This document shows positions 35,649 to 45,408 of a stretch of DNA of 64,000 nucleotides, in pieces; position 1 is the first letter of the stretch, and every line of letters begins with the position of its first letter. A program made the translations under genes and the position numbers. The notes under the pieces are model-generated. The model saw nothing but the letters and a program-made list of their open reading frames with translations, did not search any database and was not told the DNA's origin. The stretch comes from Paenibacillus cremeus. GTDB taxonomy: Bacteria; Bacillota; Bacilli; Paenibacillales; NBRC-103111. The DNA lies in contig NZ_VNJI01000043.1 of assembly GCF_007786445.1 (NCBI RefSeq), forward strand, positions 1 to 64,000. The letters run 5' to 3'.

Positions 35649-35725
35649 TAAGCAACCCCTTTTCTCTGTTGTGATGGTGGAAACGACGATATAAAAATAT
35701 TCGACAAATCTTGCTAAAAACCTTT

Positions 35726-37018
35726 CTAGCTAATCGTTTCCTTCTGCACTTTTTGCCGCTGAATCCATCGCAAAACCATGGGCGACACAATGATGAGAAA
35801 CGTGAGCGAGCCGACCACCCGCGCGGAGCCCAGGATGGACATGCAGACGTCGTAATGGATCGAGGCGAACAGCTGCATACCGATAATGGGGGCAAAAATC
35901 GCCGATACCTGCGACAGCGTCGTATAGATCGCGATGCCTTGCTGACGGCCTTGATCCGGTACCAGCTCGAGCAGCCGGTTGAAGACGGATTGCTGGAAGC
36001 CTGCGGTAGCAACGCCCCCGATCAGATCGTAGACGTAAATCCAATTCATATCCGGCGCATAGACCCAGCAGTAGGGGGTAACCGCGAGCGTGAGCGCGGA
36101 CCAGAACACGGTGAGTCCCGTCCCTTTCCGGTCTGCGAATCGGGCCCATACACGAAAGCCGATCAGAGTCCCGATCGCGCCGACAATCGTGTCGATGCTC
36201 ATCATCGTATTGGTGGCGTGGAGCATATCGACCTTCACCTTTGTATAAATCGGCCATGCGGCCTGCCAAGTGAAAATGTAGATGATCGCGCTGGCGCAAA
36301 ACAAGTAGTACGGGCGTCCGGCTTGCAGCTTGAATGCCTGTGCAAAACTCCGAGTAGTAAGTCCGCTTCGGACGCTTGGGCCTGTCTCCGCAGCTGCTGC
36401 GACTTCCGCTGCTGCCTGCTCCTCGCTGGGGATGCGAAGCTTCATGAAGTACCATGTCTCCACAATGGCTGCCGCAAAGCCGATCGTAAACGCCACCTGA
36501 TAGCCGAGCGGATAAGGAAAGCGGTCAATGCCCCAGCCGGCTACGAAGGCGATAACCATGCCGACAAGCCCCGTCCAGATGTTGCGCTGCGAGAATACCC
36601 TGTTGCGGTAGCTGATTGGAATCAGCTCGCCCATCATCGACTGCCAGGCCACGGCAATGACCGAGTTGGTCGCATTATACATCCCGACAAGTAAAATCAA
36701 AGCCGTCATGGCGGAAACGTCCAGCAGAGGTACGAACACCAGCAAAAAGTAAAAGAACCGGCACAGCAAAATGAGTCCGGCAATAATGCGTTTTTGCTTT
36801 CGAAAGCGCTCGATGACCATCGAGACCGGCAGAGTAATCAGAATGGTCAGGAGGGCGGGGATGGAGGAGAGCAGGGCATAGTCCGTATTCGTGGCGCCCA
36901 GCTGGGCGGCGAGCACTCCGATGAACGGGGTGACGAAATTAAATCCGATCGACCAGGCAATTCCGTTCCACAGGTTATTGCGAATGTTGCTGCGAAGCAC
37001 TTTGTACTCGGCTTTCAT
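35726..37018 (-). CDS. MFS transporter
   Basis: A 430-aa membrane protein with about 12 transmembrane helices, major facilitator superfamily. It has the cytoplasmic helix 2-3 loop with a basic motif (VIERFRKQKRI) and a second-half counterpart (VWARFADRKGTG). The substrate is unknown. The ATG at 37018 follows an AGGTG site. It is divergent from the sensor kinase gene at 37126, with about 107 bases between them. It is followed on the same strand by the chemoreceptor gene. Confidence 0.85.
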   Translation of the reverse strand: MKAEYKVLRSNIRNNLWNGIAWSIGFNFVTPFIGVLAAQLGATNTDYALLSSIPALLTILITLPVSMVIERFRKQKRIIAGLILLCRFFYFLLVFVPLLDVSAMTALILLVGMYNATNSVIAVAWQSMMGELIPISYRNRVFSQRNIWTGLVGMVIAFVAGWGIDRFPYPLGYQVAFTIGFAAAIVETWYFMKLRIPSEEQAAAEVAAAAETGPSVRSGLTTRSFAQAFKLQAGRPYYLFCASAIIYIFTWQAAWPIYTKVKVDMLHATNTMMSIDTIVGAIGTLIGFRVWARFADRKGTGLTVFWSALTLAVTPYCWVYAPDMNWIYVYDLIGGVATAGFQQSVFNRLLELVPDQGRQQGIAIYTTLSQVSAIFAPIIGMQLFASIHYDVCMSILGSARVVGSLTFLIIVSPMVLRWIQRQKVQKETIS

Positions 37019-37125
37019 GCGGGCACCTAGTTTCTTGAAAAAGTTTAGTCGCTTTTTAAGTACAATTGTAACTTATTCCGTAATGATGGTAAAATTGAAC
37101 ATTATAAGCTGGGGCTGGTGAATGC

Positions 37126-38388
37126 ATGCTTGTGTTTAACTATACCGTTGAGGAATTGCTCCTGAATGTGTTCTTTGTCATGTTTCCATTATTTTTCTAT
37201 CAATTCTTGATGAATGAAAAAATGGAAGAGAGAGTCGTTCTCAAAAACGTACTCTCCAGCGTGTTGTTCGGGGCTTCGATGGTTCTCTGCATGACCTTCC
37301 CCATTACTCAGCAGGATACATACCGCTTCGATTTTCGCATGATTCCCTTTCTATTATCGATATGCTACAGTACTCGTCTCATTTCGCTTCTCTTATTTGT
37401 GGTCCTGATCGGCACCCGGTTCATGATAAGTGGCGGTGATGGCAATTATTTAAATCTCATCTCCACGACGACGGCCATGATCATCATGTTTCTAGTGGAG
37501 AAGAAGTACAACCGCCTTTCCTTAACCCAAAAGGTGATCGTGCTGTCCATGATTACATTCCTCTCCAAAATGATGGCCGCGCTCTGCAAGCTCTTTTTTG
37601 ACCCCAGCTACTTTATCAACGATGTCATTGTATTCAACTTCCTTCAGGCGGTCTTTATGGGCATGACCGTATACATCATCGAATCCATCCGAAAAAATGT
37701 CCAGCTGCGCAAAGAACTGATCGACTCGGAGAAAATGAAGGTTGTCAGCGTCATTTCCGCCTCGGTTGCTCATGAAATCCGTAATCCGCTTACGACGGTG
37801 CGAGGGTTTATCCAGCTTTTGACGCAATCGGAGGTTGCCCCGGAGAAAAAGCAGCAGTACGGCCAATTATGCTTGGAGGAGCTGGATCGTGCCCAGCAAA
37901 TTATTAACGATTACCTCGCCTTGGCTAAGCCTCAGCCAGAGAATATCGATAAGCTCGATATCAGCGAAGAGATCAGCTACGTCAGCAAGGTGCTTACTTC
38001 ATATGCGAACTTGAACGGGGTGGAAATCATCGTTCAATTCGAGCCTGGCCTCGAGATATCGGGCGACCGCTCCAAGTTCAGGCAGAGCTTGATCAACCTC
38101 GTGAAAAATGGGATTGAAGCGATGATCGGGCGGGGAGGCGTGCTGGAGATCACGGCTCGCAAGCAGAAGCGCTCCGTTGTGCTCTCGATCCATGATTCCG
38201 GCAACGGCATGACCCACGAGCAGATCAGCCGGCTCGGCACGCCGTACTTTTCCAACAAGGAGAAGGGCACCGGCCTCGGCACGATGGTTTCCTTCAACAT
38301 CATCAAGAGCATGATGGGCAGCATTAACATCACCAGCGAGGTAGGCAAAGGCACCGTGTGCCAGATTGTATTTCCGCAGCAGTTATAG
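37126..38388 (+). CDS. Membrane sensor histidine kinase, KinB-like
   Basis: A 420-aa kinase with a hydrophobic N-terminal half of about six transmembrane helices (1-185), no PAS domain and no long extracellular loop. The dimerisation domain carries the phospho-acceptor H216 (SVAHEIRNPLTTVRGFIQLL). The ATPase domain has an N box (NLVKNGIEAM), a G1 box (HDSGNGM) and a G2 box (GTGLGTMVSF). This build is typical of KinB-type phosphorelay kinases that feed Spo0F at the onset of sporulation. No response regulator is adjacent, as expected for a phosphorelay kinase. Role inferred from architecture. Confidence 0.9.
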   Translation: MLVFNYTVEELLLNVFFVMFPLFFYQFLMNEKMEERVVLKNVLSSVLFGASMVLCMTFPITQQDTYRFDFRMIPFLLSICYSTRLISLLLFVVLIGTRFMISGGDGNYLNLISTTTAMIIMFLVEKKYNRLSLTQKVIVLSMITFLSKMMAALCKLFFDPSYFINDVIVFNFLQAVFMGMTVYIIESIRKNVQLRKELIDSEKMKVVSVISASVAHEIRNPLTTVRGFIQLLTQSEVAPEKKQQYGQLCLEELDRAQQIINDYLALAKPQPENIDKLDISEEISYVSKVLTSYANLNGVEIIVQFEPGLEISGDRSKFRQSLINLVKNGIEAMIGRGGVLEITARKQKRSVVLSIHDSGNGMTHEQISRLGTPYFSNKEKGTGLGTMVSFNIIKSMMGSINITSEVGKGTVCQIVFPQQL

Positions 38389-38391
38389 TGT

Positions 38392-38436
38392 AAGCCTCCT
38401 GGCAATGACTTCGGTTGTTGCTCGGGAGGCTTTTTT
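38392..38436 (+). terminator. Rho-independent terminator after the kinase gene
   Basis: AAGCCTCC (38392-38399) pairs with GGAGGCTT (38425-38432), with inner GCAA/TTGC pairing, followed by six T. Confidence 0.85.
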
Positions 38437-38574
38437 GTGTGCTTCCCAAAAATATTTAAAAAAAAATTTTTATAAATAACCCATAAAATTATAAATTAAA
38501 CATTTGATCAACCGGGTGCTATACTTACCTCATATTAATGTTTTGTGAATGGAAGAGACGAGGGAAGCGGCCTT

Positions 38575-39915
38575 ATGGAACAAGTATATCGTTACATCGA
38601 AGAGCACAAGGACATGTATGTATCGTGGCTGCAGGAGCTATGCCGGATTCCGAGCGTTTCCACCCAGGATCGAGGTATCGAAGAGGCTTCGTCCATGGTG
38701 GAAGCGCTAGTAAGGCAAATTGGCGGATCTGCGGAGAGCATTCCCACTAGCGGTCATCCGGTCGTCTACGGTGAATTTTTTTCCGGAAAGACGAAAACGA
38801 TTTCATTTTACAACCACTACGATGTCCAGCCGGAGGATCCGATCGAGCAATGGGAATGTGATCCATTTACGGCCGAAATTAAGGATGATAAACTGATTGT
38901 TCGTGGAGCGGCGGATAACAAAGGAGCATTGATGGCGCGGCTGTGTGCCGTTCATGCCTATCTGCAGGTATACGGCCAGCTGCCTGTGAATTTGAAGTTT
39001 ATCGTCGAAGGGGAAGAGGAGCGGGGCAGCCTCAACTTGTCCGATTTTATCGAACAGCACCCCGACAAGGTTCAGGCTGATCTGTGCATTTGGGAGAATG
39101 GGATCGTGAACGACGATGGCAGCTTCGAGTTAAAGCTCGGTACGAAAGGCATTCTCTACGTGGAATTGATTGCTAGAGGTGCCAATACCGATATGCACTC
39201 GCTCAACGGCGCCATCATCGAGAATCCCGCCTGGCGGCTGGTGTGGGCACTGAGCACCTTGAAAAATCGTGGTGAAGAGGTTCTCATCGACGGATTTTAT
39301 GATCGTGTGGCTACGATTACGGACGGGGAACGCCGTCTTTTGGAAAAGCAGGTATATCCCGAAAAGGAAACGCTGTCACGTTATGGATTGGATCAATTTC
39401 TTTTGGGCTTAAGCGGGATGCCGCTTAAGGAAAAGCTGATTTTTCAGCCAACCTGTACGATTTGCGGCATGGTTTCGGGTTATACAGGGAAAGGTTCGAA
39501 GACCGTGCTGCCATCCGAAGCGAGAGCGAAGCTGGATTTTCGCCTTGTTCCTGACCAAGATCCGGAGGAGATTGTACAGCTGCTCCGAGCACACCTGGAT
39601 TTGCATGGCTTCGAAGATATTGAGATTGTGGCAAGGAAAGGCTCCAGAGCTGCGAAAACGGACCCGGCACATCCGCTGGTGCAACAGGTAATGAAAGCAG
39701 CCGAGGCCGTAAGCGGGAAAGCGCCGCAGATCGTACTGATGAATCCCGGCTCGGGACCGATGTATCAGCTTTGCCAGCAGTTTGGCATCCCTACCGTCGG
39801 GTTCGGTGTAGGTAATAGCGATTCGCGTAAGCACGCTCCTAATGAGAACATTTTTATCCGCGATTATGTAACTGGTATCAAAATGGCCGCTGCCGTTATC
39901 CATGAACTGGCTTAG
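38575..39915 (+). CDS. M20 family metallopeptidase (dipeptidase-type)
   Basis: A 446-aa zinc peptidase of the M20 family. Metal and catalytic blocks in order: YNHYDVQPEDP (His, Asp), RGAADNKGAL (bridging Asp), VEGEEERGS (general-base Glu), LCIWENG (ligand), and GVGNSDSRKHAPNENI (C-terminal His). The dimerisation-lid region with MHSLNG is also typical. Relatives cleave dipeptides or remove terminal residues in the cytosol. The ATG at 38575 has GAGGGAAG upstream; a GTG at 38545 has no site. The peptide ABC transporter follows directly, so the enzyme probably digests what the transporter brings in. Confidence 0.9.
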   Translation: MEQVYRYIEEHKDMYVSWLQELCRIPSVSTQDRGIEEASSMVEALVRQIGGSAESIPTSGHPVVYGEFFSGKTKTISFYNHYDVQPEDPIEQWECDPFTAEIKDDKLIVRGAADNKGALMARLCAVHAYLQVYGQLPVNLKFIVEGEEERGSLNLSDFIEQHPDKVQADLCIWENGIVNDDGSFELKLGTKGILYVELIARGANTDMHSLNGAIIENPAWRLVWALSTLKNRGEEVLIDGFYDRVATITDGERRLLEKQVYPEKETLSRYGLDQFLLGLSGMPLKEKLIFQPTCTICGMVSGYTGKGSKTVLPSEARAKLDFRLVPDQDPEEIVQLLRAHLDLHGFEDIEIVARKGSRAAKTDPAHPLVQQVMKAAEAVSGKAPQIVLMNPGSGPMYQLCQQFGIPTVGFGVGNSDSRKHAPNENIFIRDYVTGIKMAAAVIHELA

Positions 39916-39958
39916 CGCACGGGCTGATTACATAGGACAAATAAAGGGGGAACTCGTT

Positions 39959-41494
39959 TTGAAAAGGGCATTATTAGGTATCGCGTTATCTGCTGTTCTG
40001 GTTCTATCCGCATGCAGCTCTTCCCAATCCTCTAGCGGGGCGGCGAATGAGCCGAAGGATCTTGTCGTGGCCTTTGGCTCCGAGCCGGTTACTTTGGACC
40101 CGCAGGATACCAGCGATGGCATTTCCAACAATGCCAATGAGCTGATTTTCGACAAGCTGGTGACGCTCGATAAGAACAACGCCATCGTGCCGCAGCTGGC
40201 CAAAGAATGGACCACGTCTCCCGACGGGAAGAAGATCACCTTCAAGCTCCGTGAAGGCGCGAAATTCACTGACGGCACACCGGTCAATGCGGAATCCGTA
40301 AAATACACGTTTGACCGCGTCATTAACAAAGACAACAAGCTGAACCGGTATTCGTTGTACGCCGAGTTTATCGATAAAGTCAACGTGGACAGCGAGTATC
40401 AAGTCAGCTTCGACCTCAAGTTTCCATTCGGGCCTGCTTTGATCACCTTCGCTCATACCAACGGCGGCATTCAAAGTCCTAAGAATATTAAGGAAAAAGG
40501 AAAGGACGTCGGTAAATCGCCCGTCGGCTCCGGTCCTTATAAAGTGAAGGAATGGGTGCCGGGCAATAAGCTCGTCTTCGAGGCGAACCCGGATTATTGG
40601 GGTGAAAAGCCGAAGATGCGGACCATTACGTTCAAGCCGGTAGCGGAAAACTCTGCGCGCTCCGTTATGCTGGAGACCGGTGAAGCCGATATCATCGTGC
40701 CTGTCGTTACTACCGATGTGGATCGTTTGAAGAGCAACGATAAAGTGAAAGTGAGTGTAGAGCCGAGCTCCCGTAACCTCTACATGTCCATTAATACGAC
40801 CAAAGCGCCGTTTGATAACCCGAAGGTTCGTCAAGCCGTGAACTACGCGGTGGATAAAGAAACGATCGTGAAGAAGATTTTGTCCGGTCAAGCCAAGGTA
40901 TCCGATGCCGCCATTGGGGAAATGGTCTGGGGCTATTCCTCTGCAGGCGCCTATCCGTATGATCCGGAAAAAGCGAAGCAGCTGCTGGCTGAAGCTGGCG
41001 TGAAGCCGGGCACGACGATCAAGCTGTGGACGCCGGACGGACGCTACTTGATGGACCGTCAAATCGCCGAGTTTATTCAAGGCAATCTGCAGGCGGTAGG
41101 CTTTAAAGTAGAATACCGGAAGTGGGAGTTCGGCGCCTTCCAAGAAGCGACCCGCGATCCGAAAGCCGAATTCGACCTGGCGCTCAACAGCTGGGGAACG
41201 TCCACGAATGATGCCGACTGGGGCTTGCGGCCGATCTTGATGACCAAAGGCGCGAGCAACTACTCCAAGCTTGCCGATCCGCAGCTGGATGCGTTGATCG
41301 ATAAAGGGATGAAAGCTGCTTCTCCGGACGAGCGCAAAAAGATTTACAGCGATGCGCTGAAGCTGGTCAAAGACCAGGCCCCTTGGATTTTCTTGCTCGA
41401 CTATAAGCAAACGACAGGCTACAGAAGCAACTTGGACAATGTGTACAGCTGGAGTAACGAGCGTCTGATTTTGCGTGACGTAGTGAAAAAATAA
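39959..41494 (+). CDS. Peptide/nickel-type ABC transporter solute-binding lipoprotein (family 5)
   Basis: A 511-aa secreted binding protein with lipobox Cys at residue 19 (VLSAC). The mature part has the family 5 signature: VTLDPQDTSDGISNN, WTTSPDGKKITFKLREGAKFTDGTPV, and RQAVNYAVDKETI. It captures peptides for the DppBCDF-type complex encoded next. The start is the TTG at 39959, 6-7 bases after AAAGGGGGAA; an open frame reaching back to 39902 overlaps the peptidase gene. A perfect 12-bp hairpin separates it from the permease genes, likely adjusting the excess of binding protein over membrane subunits. Confidence 0.92.
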   Translation: MKRALLGIALSAVLVLSACSSSQSSSGAANEPKDLVVAFGSEPVTLDPQDTSDGISNNANELIFDKLVTLDKNNAIVPQLAKEWTTSPDGKKITFKLREGAKFTDGTPVNAESVKYTFDRVINKDNKLNRYSLYAEFIDKVNVDSEYQVSFDLKFPFGPALITFAHTNGGIQSPKNIKEKGKDVGKSPVGSGPYKVKEWVPGNKLVFEANPDYWGEKPKMRTITFKPVAENSARSVMLETGEADIIVPVVTTDVDRLKSNDKVKVSVEPSSRNLYMSINTTKAPFDNPKVRQAVNYAVDKETIVKKILSGQAKVSDAAIGEMVWGYSSAGAYPYDPEKAKQLLAEAGVKPGTTIKLWTPDGRYLMDRQIAEFIQGNLQAVGFKVEYRKWEFGAFQEATRDPKAEFDLALNSWGTSTNDADWGLRPILMTKGASNYSKLADPQLDALIDKGMKAASPDERKKIYSDALKLVKDQAPWIFLLDYKQTTGYRSNLDNVYSWSNERLILRDVVKK

Positions 41495-41504
41495 GCAGGC
41501 TGCG

Positions 41505-41534
41505 ACAACAGGGGGAGCTGGTTCCCCCTGTTGT
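41505..41534 (+). repeat. 12-bp perfect intercistronic stem-loop
   Basis: ACAACAGGGGGA (41505-41516) and TCCCCCTGTTGT (41523-41534) form a perfect stem with a 6-base loop, without a T run. Such hairpins after binding-protein genes are known to protect the upstream mRNA end or cause partial termination. Confidence 0.85.
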
Positions 41535-41557
41535 ATTCATAAAAGGAGGCACCGATT

Positions 41558-42478
41558 TTGCTCAGCTATATCGTACGGCGCGTGCTGCAGATGATTCCAA
41601 CCTTAATTGGTGTATCCATTCTAGTATTTATCCTGATTCATTCCGTTCCCGGAGATCCGGCGCGACTCATTGCAGGCAACGAGGCTAGCGAGCAGGATGT
41701 GGCGCTTGTCCGAGAGCGTCTTGGCTTGAATCAGCCCTTGTATATGCAATATGGGCATTACATCGGACAGCTGCTTCATGGCGACCTTGGAACCTCGCTG
41801 CGTTCCAACCGGCCCGTGATGACCGAAATTCTGACCCGCTTCCCTACGACGATCATGCTGACGGTGATGGCCATTGTCATCATGGTGCTTGTCGGTTTGT
41901 TTGCCGGAATCATGTCAGCAACGAAGCCCAATAGCGTCAGGGATAATGCTACGATGATGTTTTCGCTGTTCGGCATTTCGATGCCGATCTTCTGGCTCGG
42001 ATTGATGCTGATTTTGATCTTCTCATACTATTTGCGCTGGCTGCCGTCGGGCGGCAACGATGGAATCAAATATTTTATCCTTCCGGCTGTGGCGATCGGC
42101 TTGTCGTCCTCCGCGATTTTGGCTCGTTTAACGCGGTCCTCGGTGCTTGAGGTGATTCATCAGGACTTTGTCCGCACGGCGCGCGCGAAGGGCGTGAAGG
42201 AAAAGGTGGTCGTCTTCAAGCACACGCTGAAAAATGCGCTGATCCCGATCATCACGATCATCGGTCTCGAATTCGGACATTTGCTAGGCGGCGCAGTGCT
42301 GGCGGAAACCGTTTTCTCGATGAACGGCCTTGGCCGATACGTCATTCAATCGATCCAATTCCGTGATTATCCGGCCATTCAGGGGACCGTGCTTTTTATT
42401 GCCGCTCTGTTTGTGGTGGTCAACCTGATCGTCGATCTTTGCTACAGCCTAGTGGACCCTCGGGTCAAATACGAATAG
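41558..42478 (+). CDS. Peptide ABC transporter permease, DppB type
   Basis: A 306-aa inner-membrane permease with six predicted helices. The N-terminus has MIPTLIGVSILVFIL and SVPGDPAR, characteristic of the DppB/OppB family. The conserved EAA loop that docks the ATPases reads VRTARAKGVKEKVVVFKHTL. The start codon is TTG at 41558, after AAAAGGAGGC. It partners with the DppC-type permease encoded 15 bases downstream. Confidence 0.95.
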   Translation: MLSYIVRRVLQMIPTLIGVSILVFILIHSVPGDPARLIAGNEASEQDVALVRERLGLNQPLYMQYGHYIGQLLHGDLGTSLRSNRPVMTEILTRFPTTIMLTVMAIVIMVLVGLFAGIMSATKPNSVRDNATMMFSLFGISMPIFWLGLMLILIFSYYLRWLPSGGNDGIKYFILPAVAIGLSSSAILARLTRSSVLEVIHQDFVRTARAKGVKEKVVVFKHTLKNALIPIITIIGLEFGHLLGGAVLAETVFSMNGLGRYVIQSIQFRDYPAIQGTVLFIAALFVVVNLIVDLCYSLVDPRVKYE

Positions 42479-42493
42479 GAAAGGAGCTCAATC

Positions 42494-43402
42494 ATGAGTC
42501 AGTCAGCGTTGACATCCGAAGCCGGGAGCGGGAGCAACCCGTTCGAGCGGGCGTATACCCCGCGATCGCCGATTCAGATGATGATCAGCCGATTCAAAAA
42601 GAACAAACGGGCCATGGTCGGTCTGTGGATGGTGGTCGTCTTTATCGTGGTCGCTCTGCTTGCACGGTGGATTGCTCCTTATGACCCGTACGCGCAAAAT
42701 ATGCAAATCATGCTGGAATCTCCTTCCTGGAGCCACCCGTTCGGAACCGACGAATTCGGTCGCGACATTTTATCCCGCATTTTATATGGATCCCAAATTT
42801 CGCTGATGATCGGGATTGTCGGCGTGCTGATCTCCGTCGTGTTGGGCGTCGCCTTAGGAACCATAGCAGGCTATTTTGGCGGAAAACTGGACGCGCTCAT
42901 TATGCGGATTATGGATATTTTCATGGCGTTTCCGAGCTTTTTGCTGGCACTGGCCATTGTTAGTGTACTCGGGCCGAGCATGCTGAATTTAATGATCGCC
43001 ATCGGAATTTTCTCTGTACCGACCTTCTCCCGGATTTCCCGTGGAGCCGTCATTTCTGTGAAAAACAAAGAATACATCGAGGCAGCCCGAGCCATGGGGG
43101 CGACGAATGCGCTTATTATTTTTAAACATGTCATCCCGAACAGTATTGCGCCGATCATCGTCCTTTCCACTTTGCGGATTGCAACGGCCATCTTGACGGC
43201 CTCGGGCCTCAGCTTCTTGGGCATGGGCGCACAGCCGCCGACACCGGAGTGGGGGGCCATGCTCAGCACGGGAAGGGAATACTTGCGTACGTCTCCCCAT
43301 GTGAGCACGATCCCGGGTCTGGCCATCATGTTTATGGTGCTCGCGTTTAATATGCTGGGCGACGGTCTGCGCGATGCGCTCGATCCAAAGATGAAGCTGT
43401 AA
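42494..43402 (+). CDS. Peptide ABC transporter permease, DppC type
   Basis: A 302-aa permease with an N-terminal cytoplasmic stretch and six helices. Family signs are HPFGTDEFGRDILSRILYG, the glycine-rich GVALGTIAGYFGG, and the EAA loop YIEAARAMGATNALIIFKHV. The ATG at 42494 follows AAAGGAG. It forms the heterodimeric channel with the preceding gene product. Confidence 0.95.
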   Translation: MSQSALTSEAGSGSNPFERAYTPRSPIQMMISRFKKNKRAMVGLWMVVVFIVVALLARWIAPYDPYAQNMQIMLESPSWSHPFGTDEFGRDILSRILYGSQISLMIGIVGVLISVVLGVALGTIAGYFGGKLDALIMRIMDIFMAFPSFLLALAIVSVLGPSMLNLMIAIGIFSVPTFSRISRGAVISVKNKEYIEAARAMGATNALIIFKHVIPNSIAPIIVLSTLRIATAILTASGLSFLGMGAQPPTPEWGAMLSTGREYLRTSPHVSTIPGLAIMFMVLAFNMLGDGLRDALDPKMKL

Positions 43403-43417
43403 AAGGAGGGACAACCT

Positions 43418-44422
43418 TTGAAGAATAAGCTGCTTGAGATCAAAGGACTGCAAACGTATTTTTATTCCGATGAAGGCGTTGTTCCTGCGGTGGACGGGGT
43501 CGACATTACGATTCACGAGGGGGAGACGGTCGGCATCGTCGGCGAGTCGGGCTGCGGCAAAAGCGTTACCTCCCTCACTACGATGCGTTTAACGCCGGGA
43601 AAAGTGGTCGGGGGCACGATTGAGTTCAACCGGAACAACATTTTATCGCTGACGGAAGAGGAAATGAGAGCCCTGCGCGGTAATGATATCGCCATGATTT
43701 TCCAAGAGCCGATGACGTCGCTCAATCCGGTCTTTACGATCGGGCAGCAGATCGGCGAAGCGGTGGAAATTCACCGTAATTACTCGAAGCAGCAGGCTAG
43801 ACAGCATGCAATTGAGATGCTGAAGCTGGTTGGTATTCCACGTCCGGAGCAGATTGTGGATGAATATCCGCATCAGCTGTCCGGAGGCATGCGGCAGCGG
43901 GTCATGATCGCCATGGCGATGTCCTGTGAGCCAAAGCTGCTCATCGCTGATGAACCGACTACGGCGCTCGATGTGACGATTCAGGCGCAAATTTTGGATC
44001 TGATGCGCAAGCTGAAGGACGAGAACAACACGGCCATTATGATGATTACTCATGACCTGGGCGTCGTCGCAGAAATGTGTGATCGTGTCATTGTGATGTA
44101 CAGCGGGAAAGTGGTGGAGCAAGGCGATGTCGTGACGATCTTCACCAATCCGCAGCATCCCTACACGCAAGGCTTGATGAAATCGATTCCGACCCTCGAA
44201 AGGGGCGAGAAGCGCCTCTATTCCATCAAAGGCAATGTGCCGATTCCAGGCAGCTTGCGTGAAGGCTGTACTTTTGCTCCGCGTTGCGATATGGCCATGG
44301 ACGTCTGCCGTAGGCAAGCGCCGCAGCTGGTGGAAGTCGAGCCGGGGCATTTCAGCCGCTGCTGGCTCCATTCATCCAATGAGGGAGAGACCCGAAATGA
44401 AACAGCCGCTCATCGAGGTTAA
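43418..44422 (+). CDS. Peptide ABC transporter ATPase, DppD type
   Basis: A 334-aa ATP-binding subunit. Walker A is GESGCGKS, the Q-loop region reads [12 protein letters not shown], the signature is LSGGMRQR, Walker B is [12 protein letters not shown], and the switch histidine lies in MITHDLG. The C-terminal oligopeptide domain holds four cysteines (GCTFAPRC...VC...RC), a pattern linked in some homologues to an iron-sulfur cluster. The start codon is TTG at 43418, after AAAAGGAGGG. The next gene begins inside its end, overlapping by 26 bases. Confidence 0.95.
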   Translation: MKNKLLEIKGLQTYFYSDEGVVPAVDGVDITIHEGETVGIVGESGCGKSVTSLTTMRLTPGKVVGGTIEFNRNNILSLTEEEMRALRGNDIAMIFQEPMTSLNPVFTIGQQIGEAVEIHRNYSKQQARQHAIEMLKLVGIPRPEQIVDEYPHQLSGGMRQRVMIAMAMSCEPKLLIADEPTTALDVTIQAQILDLMRKLKDENNTAIMMITHDLGVVAEMCDRVIVMYSGKVVEQGDVVTIFTNPQHPYTQGLMKSIPTLERGEKRLYSIKGNVPIPGSLREGCTFAPRCDMAMDVCRRQAPQLVEVEPGHFSRCWLHSSNEGETRNETAAHRG

Positions 44423-45362
44423 AAACTTAAAGACGTATTTCCCCATCAAGAAGGGGCTATTGGGTCGAACTGTCAATCATGTGAAGGCCGTCGACGGATT
44501 AAACTTCACAATCTATAAAGGAGAAACGCTGGGACTCGTTGGGGAAAGCGGCTGTGGGAAATCGACCACTGGACGCTCCATTCTCCAGCTGCTGAAGCCT
44601 ACCGAAGGGGAAGTGTTGTACGAGGGACAGAACCTGGTCGATATGAACCCGAGACAGCTGCGGAAGCTGCGTAAAGATTTGCAGATGGTGTTCCAGGATC
44701 CTTACGCTTCGCTTGACCCCCGATTGACGGTGGGCGATATCATTGCCGAGCCGCTTCAGATCCACGGCATGGTCAGCGGAGCCGAGAAGGATCGCCGGGT
44801 GGAGGAGCTGCTGAATGTCGTCGGCTTAAGCAGCTACCATGCGAAGCGGTATGCACATGAGTTCAGCGGCGGTCAGCGGCAGCGGATTGGCATTGCCCGG
44901 GCGCTCGCCCTGAATCCGAAGCTGATCGTGGCCGATGAGCCGGTTTCAGCACTGGACGTATCCATCCAGTCGCAGGTCATTAACTTGATGCAGGACTTGC
45001 AGGAGCAGTTTCAATTGACCTATTTGTTCATTGCGCACGATTTGAGCGTAGTGAAGCATATTAGCGACCGGATCGGTGTCATGTACCTGGGACGCATCGT
45101 AGAGCTGGGAGACAAACAAGAGCTGTTTGAGAATCCGAAGCATCCGTACACCAAAGCGCTTTTGTCTGCGGTGCCTGTACCGAATCCTCTGGTGAAAAGG
45201 GAACGCATTGTGCTGCAGGGTGACGTGCCGAGTCCGGCGAATCCGCCCTCCGGCTGTACCTTCCATCCGCGCTGCAGGGAATGCATGGCGATCTGCCGCA
45301 CGGAAAAGCCGGAGTTAAAAGAAGTGAACGGCCAATTTGTGGCATGCCATTTATACAATTAG
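44397..45362 (+). CDS. Peptide ABC transporter ATPase, DppF type
   Basis: A 321-aa second ATPase of the complex. Walker A is GESGCGKS, the signature is FSGGQRQR, Walker B is [12 protein letters not shown], and the switch histidine is in FIAHDLS. The C-terminal domain again keeps a cysteine set (GCTFHPRC...C...C...ACHLYN). The ATG at 44397 lies inside the end of the DppD gene with GAGGGAGAG upstream; the open frame before it is a shadow of that gene. Directly after the stop come three 9-bp repeat units. Confidence 0.95.
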   Translation: MKQPLIEVKNLKTYFPIKKGLLGRTVNHVKAVDGLNFTIYKGETLGLVGESGCGKSTTGRSILQLLKPTEGEVLYEGQNLVDMNPRQLRKLRKDLQMVFQDPYASLDPRLTVGDIIAEPLQIHGMVSGAEKDRRVEELLNVVGLSSYHAKRYAHEFSGGQRQRIGIARALALNPKLIVADEPVSALDVSIQSQVINLMQDLQEQFQLTYLFIAHDLSVVKHISDRIGVMYLGRIVELGDKQELFENPKHPYTKALLSAVPVPNPLVKRERIVLQGDVPSPANPPSGCTFHPRCRECMAICRTEKPELKEVNGQFVACHLYN

Positions 45363-45364
45363 CA

Positions 45365-45391
45365 AGTATGTAGAGTATGTAGAGTATGTCG
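45365..45391 (+). repeat. Three tandem copies of a 9-bp unit after the DppF stop codon
   Basis: AGTATGTAG at 45365-45373 and 45374-45382, then AGTATGTCG at 45383-45391 with one change. The array fills most of the gap to the next ribosome site. Confidence 0.9.
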
Positions 45392-45408
45392 GGTGGAGGT
45401 AGAAACCA

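Noticed and set aside
40004-41410. Antisense open frame of 468 codons
   Set aside because: It is a shadow of the family 5 binding protein, which has a full set of domain motifs on the plus strand.
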